Made by a program: the position numbers and the translations under genes | Shown here: positions 56,606 to 64,000 of the stretch, piece after piece | How the letters are laid out: every line of letters begins with the position of its first letter | Numbering within the stretch: position 1 is the stretch's first letter | Notes under the pieces: model-generated | What the model saw: the letters and a program-made list of their open reading frames with translations, nothing else | The model's database searches: none | Told to the model about the DNA's origin: nothing | Source of the DNA: Aquila chrysaetos chrysaetos | Taxonomy: Eukaryota; Chordata; Aves; Accipitriformes; Accipitridae | Assembly: GCF_900496995.4 (NCBI RefSeq) | Contig: NW_024470326.1 | Span: forward strand, 186,001-250,000 | DNA: 64,000 nucleotides | Direction: 5' to 3'

Positions 56606-57089
56606 AGAGGTGTTAGAACTCAGATTTGTTCTTCAGTACAAAGTTAGTTAGAACTCCGGTAACATTTGTGAACCACAGGCTTGAGGATGTAAGGGCAATT
56701 AGTACTTCACAGCCGACTTAAGAATCCTTAAGATTTAAAATGATGACTCAAAAGGCACATATCACTCACCTAAAAGATGAGGGCTCTCAACCTGCAGGAG
56801 TTACCTAGGCTGTTATCCCGACCCAAGGGGAGAGTCCCTGACTGCAGACCCGCTGCTCTGAGGAGGACTGATGCCAAAATGGGACCCTGTTTATACCCTT
56901 GTCGAATCTGATCTGTGGTCATTTTAATCCCCATTGGCCAAAAGGTCAACACTTCAGTGTACCTGGCACATCTCAATTGGTCAGTTCAATTTTCATCCTG
57001 CGGCCTCTAGGGTTTGGGTTATTTTTCCTCTCCTCCCTGCCTGGAGAAGTTTTGTTTCCTGTTGGGGGGGGAGGGGTGTACCTGCCACA
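56606..57089 (-). mobile_element. Diverged LTR of the TGTGGCAG...GTAACA family, reverse
   Basis: Reverse and clearly older relative of 46096-46610: 'gtgttagaactcagatttgttctt', the 'actcgccgacttaag'-like part, 'gtttataccc', 'gagaagttttgtttcctg', ending in 'acctgccaca'. Target duplications were not recognised. It lies just outside the right arm of the inverted repeat. Confidence 0.8.
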
Positions 57090-57219
57090 GTATGACAATC
57101 TCCTGTCCCAGTGTTAGATAGGACACCAGGAAGGTGACAGAGAAGCATATAATTTTTCCAGGCTGGGGGGATGTCACGGAATCAATTGCAAGGCTTGGTG
57201 GCAGAGCCCAGTACAGCTG

Positions 57220-58155
57220 GTCTGTACTGGACAGCGTCCTCCAAGCTCAGCAATGGTGCAGCTCGAAACTCAGTCTAAACCTGTAAGGCAATTCAAGGGC
57301 ACCATAAGGAGTGTTTCCTACTTCAGGAACAGTTAAAGAAGAAGCAAAGATCCTGTGTGGCCACTGCTGAATGTAGTAAGAGCAGGTGTAGATAGATCTG
57401 AGATGCTCTGTGTCCTCTTCTCCTCTGTCTTCATCAGCAAGGTCTCCCAGACCCCCGTGACTCGAGGCAGGACTCTGGAGGTGAACAACCGGCAGTGGAT
57501 GGGGATCAAGTCAGAGAACACTTGAGCAAACACCATCCTTAGCAGTCTATGGGACCAGAGGGGAGGCATCCCAAGGAGCTGAGAAGGCAGGATGAAATCA
57601 CAGTGAGGCCACTCTCCATCAGCTTTGAAAGGTCATGGAGATTGGGAGAACTCCCCGATGGATGGCAACACCCACACATTGCATGCATTTTTGAAAATGG
57701 CCAATGGATGAGCAGGGCAATGAAGGCTGTGCCCCAGAGCATGTCCACCGGAATCCCATTTCTGGGTGTCTGGAAGAGAAGGTGACAGGATTAAACCCTG
57801 GGTAGAGTGGGCCTGGCCCTCCTCTGTGCTTTCTGTGATGAAAGGACGGGAGTGCCGGACACGGGGAGAGCAGTGGTGGTCTTTTTCCTGGAAGTCAGCA
57901 AGGCCTTCACCATCATCCACCACAATATTCTTGTGTCCAAGACAGGATATTCTGGTCAGCATGGATGCCTAATAAATGGGTAAAAAACCCAGCTGGACGG
58001 TTGGGCTCAGAGGGATGTGGTCAATGTGTCGTCCTCTGCCTGGAGGCACCCAGCTAGTGGGGTCGTGCAGAGGCCTGTGCTGCCACCTGCCCTGTTTCAC
58101 GTTTTGTATGACCTGGAGGAGATGAGAGGGTGATTTTTCATAGCATTTATAGATG
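57220..58155 (+). mobile_element. CR1 LINE ORF2, reverse transcriptase part, decayed (left piece)
   Basis: Plus-strand pieces read as CR1 RT: a degenerate 'I-S-F-E-R-S-W' block with 'G-E-L-P-D-G-W' near 57620-57665 and 'V-S-K-A-F-T-I-I-H-H-N-I-L' near 57893-57930 (where the family has S-K-A-F-D). Stops abound. It is interrupted at 58156 by an ERVL LTR and continues at 58773. Confidence 0.8.
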
Positions 58156-58772
58156 ACACCTGTTGTGGTTTAACCCCAGCCAGCAACTAAGCACCATGCA
58201 GCCGATCACTCATTTCCCCCCATCCAGTGAGTTGGGGGAGAGAATGGGGAAAAAAAAGTAAAATTTGTGGGTTGAGATATGAACAGTATAAAAGGACAGC
58301 AAGGAAGAAAAGAATAATGATAATATTAACAATAATAAAATGAGAATAATAATAATAAGAAGAAGAAGAAGATGAAGAAGAAGAAGAAAGGGATTGGACT
58401 ATGCAAAAGAAATGATGCACAATGCAATTGCTCACCACTGACCAACTGATTCCCAGGTAGTTCCCGAACAGAGATCTCTCACAGGCCAACTCCCCCCAGC
58501 TTTATACACTAGGCATGATGTCACATGGTATGGAATAACCCTTTGGCCAGTTTGGGTCAGCTGCCCTCCCTGTGTCCCCTCCCCTCCAGCCTTCTTGTGG
58601 CTGGGCATGAGAAGCTGAAAAATCCCTGACTTTAGACTAAACATTACTTAGCAACAACTGAAAACATCAGTGTGTTATCAACATTCTTCTCATACTGAAC
58701 CCAAAACATAGCACTATACTAGCTCCTAGGACAAAAAATTAACTCTATCCCAGCCAAAACCAGGACAACACC
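58156..58772 (-). mobile_element. Solo ERVL-family LTR (58161-58767), reverse, with ACACC duplication
   Basis: The plus strand begins TGTTGTGGTTTAACCCCAGC and ends CCAGGACA. ACACC stands at 58156-58160 and 58768-58772. It is more diverged than the provirus LTRs and contains an expanded AAT/AAG run (about 58318-58392). It splits a CR1 copy, which reads on across one ACACC. Confidence 0.93.
58318..58392. repeat. AAT/AAG trinucleotide run inside the LTR
   Basis: A mixed (AAT)n(AAG)n microsatellite replacing the ATTATC-type stretch of the other LTRs in this family. Confidence 0.8.
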
Positions 58773-59580
58773 GCACTGAGGAGAGCAGACACTACACTGG
58801 AGGGCAGGGCTGCCATTCCAAAGGACACAGACAGGCTGGAGGGATGGGCCAAAAGACAACCTCATGATATCCAAAAAGGACAAATCCCCCAGAAGTGGAC
58901 TAAGCGCCTGCAATGACAGAGGCCAGGGGCTGCATGGCTGGGTAACGTCTCTGCGAGAAAGGCTGTGGTGGTCCTTGGGTTTCATTTGGCAAAACAGGAG
59001 CCATCAGCAAAGACGACCAACAGAATCAAGGGCTGCATGAGCAGGAGCACATCCAATAGAAGTTATTATCCTTCTCTCCTCAGAACATTTTACATCCTAT
59101 CCAGAATACTCCCCTAGGTTTTGACTCCCCTGCAATGCCAAAGAGACATCGTCAAACTGGAAGCAGGTCAGATGAGGGCTACCAAGGTGACCAGGGCTGG
59201 AGAACTTGTCCGATGAGAAGAAGTTAAAAGAGCTGGGCTTGTTCAGCTGCAGGAAAGGAAGGTCATGGGGGAACATGCAGCAGCATGGCACAGGTCCTAG
59301 TAAGGCTGAGTCAGGCTTATGTCCATGGTACAAGGCACAAGGACAAGAGGCAATGGGCTGGGAAAAAGAGAGGGTCAGGGTACATACAGGGAGAAACTTT
59401 TCCAGCTCTAGGAGAGTGAAACTCTGGAAGCTGTTTCCCAGCAAATAGGCACAAGTTCGATCCTGGAAAGTGATGAAGAGGTGTTTGAATAAAGCCCTGA
59501 GAAACCTGTTCTGATCCTGCTTTGTGCAGGAGGTTGGTCAAGACACCTGCCAAGGTCCCTTCCAACCTGAATGATGCTGT
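58773..59580 (+). mobile_element. CR1 LINE 3' part, copy 2
   Basis: Continues the CR1 of 57220-58155 through the RT end to the CR1 3' end near 59575. Direct duplicate of 32101-32930. Confidence 0.82.
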
Positions 59581-61598
59581 CCTTCCTTCCCCTTCATGCT
59601 TTCAAATTGGGGAAAGCTCTCAGGTTCTCCCTGGCCACAGAAGGCATTCACATCAGGTGCTAGCTGCTTTGCAGGTTCCCCCAAACAGCCCTGACCACAT
59701 GCTTTGCTTCCCTTTTACTTCCCTGAAACGACAAGTGCTCTTCCTTTACTATCGTAACACCATCCAAAAAGAACAGCCTACTGTAAGAGTCTGTGTTGGA
59801 CTGTGTTTGTCTCAACATTGCTGCTGCACCACTACCATTTCCTGGCCTCAACATCCTGTTGCCGTGAAGGAGTACGCTCTGAAGGAGAAGAAATATCCCC
59901 AAAGAAACCACCATATCAGCCCAAAGCTAAACCAAGCTGCGCTTGCGCGCAAGCCAGGTAGATAGGACCACCGTGAACACCTGGGCATGCACACATGGAG
60001 GAACACGGGGTGGCACGTATGACAATGAGCTCCATGGGAATGAGCGGCCTCTTCAGAGAAAATTGTGGGGACTAGGACAGTAAAAGGACTGCGTACTCCT
60101 CTCTCAAAAAGAAGAAAAATCAGTGCTCGGAGCTGGGATTTTGTCATCATCTCTCTGCTGGAGCTTGGAGCTCGGAGCTTACCCCATCACCTGCACCGAG
60201 ACCGAGCCAATGGGACGTTGCTGGCTTCATGGTGGTGGTAACTAGTCTTGCTGCATCTCTTCTGTTTTCTTGCTTAGGTCTGCCTTTTTCCTTTCTTTTT
60301 CCCTCTGTCCTGTCGCTATTATCAGTTGTTACAGGAAATAAAACTTACAAGGTTGTACAGCATCTGACCTCGTTTGTGTCTTAATCTCACTCTTGGGATT
60401 GTTTAAGAACCCTCCCCGATATTGGATCGGGACACCTACCCTGATAATCTTTTCCCCATTGTCCATGTATTACTTGTTTCATACCCTCTTTTGGTGTTTT
60501 TGAGATGGTTACTGTGGCATTTCCCACCTTGGTAAGCAACTCCACTAAGCACGTCATTCTCTTTCATTACCTGCAGCGTCCTGTAATTCTCCCTGTTCAT
60601 CTCTGGCTTGAGGCACTGTCCCACAAACCTTAAATGCTCTCATGTTGGATTTTCATCCCAGAGGAACCGTGAGACACTTGTGGATTTGGCCAACAGAAAC
60701 CTCCAGAAGTTTTACAAGGCAAAGGGGGCAAGGCCTGCACTGGGCCAGAATAACCTCGTGCATTGGGACAGGCTGTGACATGACTGGCTGAGGAGTTCCC
60801 TGGGGAGAAGGGCATGGGGGTTATGCTGGATGCCATGTGAGCCAGGGGGTTTCCCATTCCTAAGGAGCATGGGGAAACTGGAGAAGGTCCTTCAATAATA
60901 CTCCAGGTGTTTCTGTGGTTTCCCTAGAGGCGTCACTATCTACCAAATAAATCATTCATCTGCCTAAATGTAAATCTCTGCAACATAGCAGTCTGCATGA
61001 GGGCAATGCCAGCTGAATCGGTACCTGCCATATAAGGCATGACAGCCCATCCTCAAGGACACATGCAAAGCACTTCAGATGAAAGGTGGTCTTGCAAAGG
61101 TCACCCTTTGTGTCCCCAGGTGGCCTGGACACTGCTGGTTTTCCCTCTCCAGAGAGTGGCAGAGGCTGGCTCCCCTTCTCAGGACAGACTCCTTGCCAGG
61201 AAGCCACAGGCATGGGGGTAGCTCACCTGCTTCTTACTGACACTTCACTCGGCATCTGTTTTGATATATTTGGTGTTTTTCTGTGACTACTCTTTCTGCA
61301 CAGATGATCATAAACCCCAACCATTTCATAAGAGATGGCCATCAAGGCGCTGTTGTGGCCAAGAAAGCTCACCATGAGCTCTGGAGGGAGCAAGGAAGAT
61401 TCTAAAAGGTACCGGGAAGGTCCAGGATGCTCATGGCCTCTTCTGAAGATTGAGTGGTGCTGAGCAGCAGTGATTGGCCATGTGTAGGTCTGCGAGAGGG
61501 GTCGGGGGATGTTAGTGAGAAAGAAGGTGATGGCAGATGGCTTTAGCAAATCCTTACAACCGTGTCTGAAACCAGGAATGGAAAGCAGTTGGTGTCTG
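59581..61598 (+). repeat. Direct segmental duplication, copy 2 (pairs with 32931-34260)
   Basis: Colinear with copy 1 except for the solo LTR at 59782-60434. It ends at 61598, where a gamma-like LTR begins. No conserved gene. Confidence 0.8.
59777..60439 (+). mobile_element. Solo LTR (59782-60434), 653 bp, with CCTAC duplication
   Basis: Starts TGTAAGAGTCTG, ends GATCGGGACA, flanked by CCTAC at 59777-59781 and 60435-60439. It carries AATAAA near 60337. The paralogous locus (33122-33126) has the empty site, so it inserted after the segmental duplication or was already polymorphic then. Single copy in this window. Confidence 0.93.
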
Positions 61599-62269
61599 TG
61601 TTACAATAGTAGGAAAAATCAGTTTTGTACCTCTAGAATAAGTTAAAATTGTAACCACAGGGAATCGTGTTAGGTGCAATGAATCATGTTAGGTGTAACC
61701 ATAGATACCTCCTATCATTTCTGTTGAATTTTGTCTTTGACTTTGGAAACTAACAGTATGATTGAAACAATAGAAGTAATTATAAAAGCGAAGTGATTAA
61801 CTAGTAATTACTCAAAAGTTTTGCAGTTCTTTGATCTCATGACTAGGTGTTCCTGTATGCTAGATGAGAACAATATTGGAACTGACCACATGTGATTGAA
61901 GCTTAACAGCTTCAAGATCAAAGAACAAGGGCAAGAACAGAGATCCCAAGGATTCCCAATCAGTAGAGATAGGTCTGAGTGACCCATGATTACTTTTACG
62001 TCAGAATATTAACAAGGTTATGTAATCAGAGGACCAATCATTATAAAGGTTGAATTCAAGAGCAAGAATAGTATGCATTTTTATGTAAAAGAACTTAGGT
62101 AACAATGACTCGACAGAAAAAGTGTATAAACACTGATGGATTTTAATACTAAGTTGGACATGCCTTTGGAGGAGTGATCCCCCGTGTCCTCAGTGCTGCA
62201 ATAAACAAAGTGCCTGCTTCTTAACATCAGGTTGGTGTTAAGGAGCTTTTATTCCCAATTTTGGTTACA
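61599..62269 (+). repeat. Gamma-like 5' LTR
   Basis: Starts TGTTACAATAG, ends TTGGTTACA. TATAAA lies at 62125-62130 and AATAAA at 62200-62205. Followed by TGGCAACCCAGATGGGAC (62275-62292), a probable primer-binding site whose tRNA I cannot name. No other copy of this LTR is in the window. Confidence 0.82.
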
Positions 62270-62632
62270 GTTTCTGGCAACCCAGATGGGACCTTGTGAG
62301 TGAGACTGGATAAAATCGAGTGTTGGTCAAACTCCAGCCAGCACGGAGGAGTTCTCAGGGAGAACCATCACCCTCGACTCACAAACCTCCTCGCAACGCT
62401 CCCTGGAAAAGGGGTGAGGCACTTCTTCTTAGGAATTTGTTTGGATAGCCTGCCCATAAGCCGTGGTGAAAGCTTCGCAGGGTTGGGGCTTTGAGGGTAC
62501 CCGTTTGCACTGGAAGCCTAGGTCTCTACCTGTAAGTCATAAGCGAAAGCTATTGCTGGGTTGGACTTTGTGTGTTTGAGAGAACTGTTGTTTGCATTTG
62601 TTTGATATTTGATATTCGAATATATAAGTATA

Positions 62633-62866
62633 ATGGCATTAGCAAAATTGTTTAAGAGTAAGAGTGAGGGAAATATAACTGCTGATGAAAAGATATCAAA
62701 AACGTCATCCTTGGGATGTTTATTGACACATTGGAATGAATTGCATGATGATTTACGTAAAAGTCAGATGATCAAATATTGCAATTATTGGTGGCCTTTG
62801 TATGTTTTGGAGGATCAGGAGGAATGGCTAACGAACGGAACTTTGAGTTATAATACTATGTTGTAG
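62633..62866 (+). pseudogene. Gag matrix-like stub
   Basis: A 77-codon part from ATG 62633 resembles the start of gammaretroviral matrix, with a hydrophobic-basic N-terminus, a W at the middle of a helix, a W-W-P segment and an N-G-T-L-S-Y end. It stops at 62864, and only about 100 bp separate it from protease, so capsid and nucleocapsid are deleted. Confidence 0.6.
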
Positions 62867-62959
62867 TTAATGTTGTTTTCTAGGAGAGAGTAAATGGAGT
62901 GAAGTGCCATATGTAGATTTGTTCTTTTGAGTGAAAGTATCTGATGGGGACTGGAGGGG

Positions 62960-63960
62960 AGTCTCTCAGCAGTACCTCTGGTTATATATGGCTAATCTGG
63001 GAGAACAGAAAATTGAATTTTTAGTTGACACTGGTGTCACCTTTTCAGTTTTAAATACCTTAGAGGGAGAGTTAAGTTCTGAAGAAATTGGTGGTGTTGG
63101 TGGGACAGGTGAATGAGAGACTAGACCCTTCTTTAAACCTTTGGCAATGAAATTAGGAAAGCAACGGGTCACTCATTAGTTTCTGTATTTGCCAAATTCT
63201 CCTAAACCCCTGTTAGGGAGAGACCTACTTGAGAAATTGGAGGCGGAAATTCAATTTAAAAATGGAGAGATTAAAATTTTAGTTCCAGAAACTAAACATA
63301 TCGAAGCAGTGGCTTTGTTGTTACAGGATGGTTACCGAAAGCAGAAGATCATACCAGTCGAAGTAAATAATGCTGTAATTCCAGTCGTCTGGGCTGGGGA
63401 AGTTCCCAGTAAATCCAAAAGAGCAGAACCTGTGAGAATTGATTTAAAGCCAGGATCGAATCCGGTAAGAATTAAACAATACCCCCTAAAACTGGAAAAT
63501 TGGAAAGGGTTAGTACCGATAACACAAAAATTTCTAAGGTCCAAATTTTTAATAAAATGTGAATCCAAATATAACACCCCAATCTTGCCTGTTAAAAAGG
63601 CTAATGGAAAAGATTACAGATTAGTTCAAGACCTCAAAGCAATAAATCAGTGTAAGATATTTATCCGGTAGTAACAAATCCGTATACTTTGTTAACAACC
63701 TTAACAGAGAAAGAAGAATGGATCACAGTGTTAGACTTAAAAGATGCCTTTTTCTGTATTGCCTTGGATCCCAATAGTCAGGAGCGCTTTTTGCTTTTGA
63801 ATGGGAAAATCCTGAGACTAGGGGAAAACCCCAATACACACGGACAGTCTTGCCTCAAGGCTTTAAGAAGAGTCTTCCCATTTTTGGAAATCTATTGGCA
63901 TGAGAATTAGGGATTTGGAAGAAAGAGAATACTCAAGGAATCTTGTTGCAATATATGAAT
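62960..63960 (+). pseudogene. Gamma-like protease and reverse transcriptase, broken
   Basis: The protease shows V-D-T-G-V (near 63025) and L-L-G-R-D-L (near 63215). Reverse transcriptase shows P-I-L-P-V-K-K (near 63582), an L-D-L-K-D-A-F-F block (near 63733, first catalytic Asp present) and L-P-Q-G-F (near 63850). Stops occur at about 63115, 63177, 63669 and 63908, and frames shift between them. The active-site motif YVDD is YMNN at 63951-63962. Confidence 0.82.
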
Positions 63961-64000
63961 AATCTGTTAATTGCAGCTGAGACAGAAGAACGATGCACAA

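Larger units (their letters stand above)
61599..64000 (+). mobile_element. Gammaretrovirus-like provirus, 5' part, runs off the window
   Basis: Order: LTR (61599-62269), primer-binding region, matrix-like gag stub (62633-62866), protease (about 62970-63250), reverse transcriptase (about 63330 to the edge). The end overlaps the start of the related copy at 13757, which holds the rest of pol and env. Capsid and nucleocapsid are missing. Several stops occur. Confidence 0.85.

Overview
The window is vertebrate genomic DNA, almost certainly from a bird. The markers are CR1 LINE fragments (reverse transcriptase and the typical 3' end), gamma-c (family 14) olfactory receptor genes, and bird-type ERVL, gamma-like and alpha/beta-like endogenous retroviruses (ERVs). 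Genic content is small: two intronless-coding olfactory receptor (OR) genes (42293-43249 + and 53310-54233 -) and one OR pseudogene remnant (about 50020-50260 -). Nearly everything else is transposable element or segmental duplication. No RNA gene or CRISPR array was found.

Left part, 1-31.3 kb. The base layer is a 5'-truncated gammaretrovirus-like ERV (pol from about 13757, env remnant ending about 31282). Three later insertions sit inside it, each bounded by a target-site duplication: a full-length ERVL provirus in integrase (15671-22851, GGGTC), a reverse-oriented alpha/beta-like provirus in the integrase C-terminus (23169-28782, AAATAC), and a solo LTR in env (29321-30413, CATCA). Bases 1-9677 repeat 19493-29125 nearly base for base, with mainly single-base differences that worsen toward a 25-N gap (9678-9702). 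This looks like a retained duplicate contig rather than biology. The reverse-oriented provirus is itself a mosaic: it carries a second viral 3' end (env tail, polypurine tract, U3-R, AATAAA) closed by a sense-strand poly(A) run and followed by integrase, as if reverse transcription had jumped onto a poly(A) tail.

Middle and right, 31.3-61.6 kb. This is an OR neighbourhood built from repeated units. Two arms (about 39980-44680 and 51870-56550) form a large inverted repeat, each arm with one OR gene, its 5' flank with conserved GTAAGT donors, and its 3' UTR. A third copy of the 5' flank (9703-11860) is cut by the N gap, so an OR gene may be missing there. Direct repeats (32101-34260 and 58773-61598) carry the end of a CR1 and more flanking sequence. 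Solo LTRs of at least four families and CR1 pieces on both strands fill the spaces.

Right end, 61.6-64 kb. The 5' part of another gamma-like provirus: LTR, primer-binding region, a matrix-like gag stub, protease and reverse transcriptase. Its polymerase active site reads YMNN instead of YVDD at the window edge.
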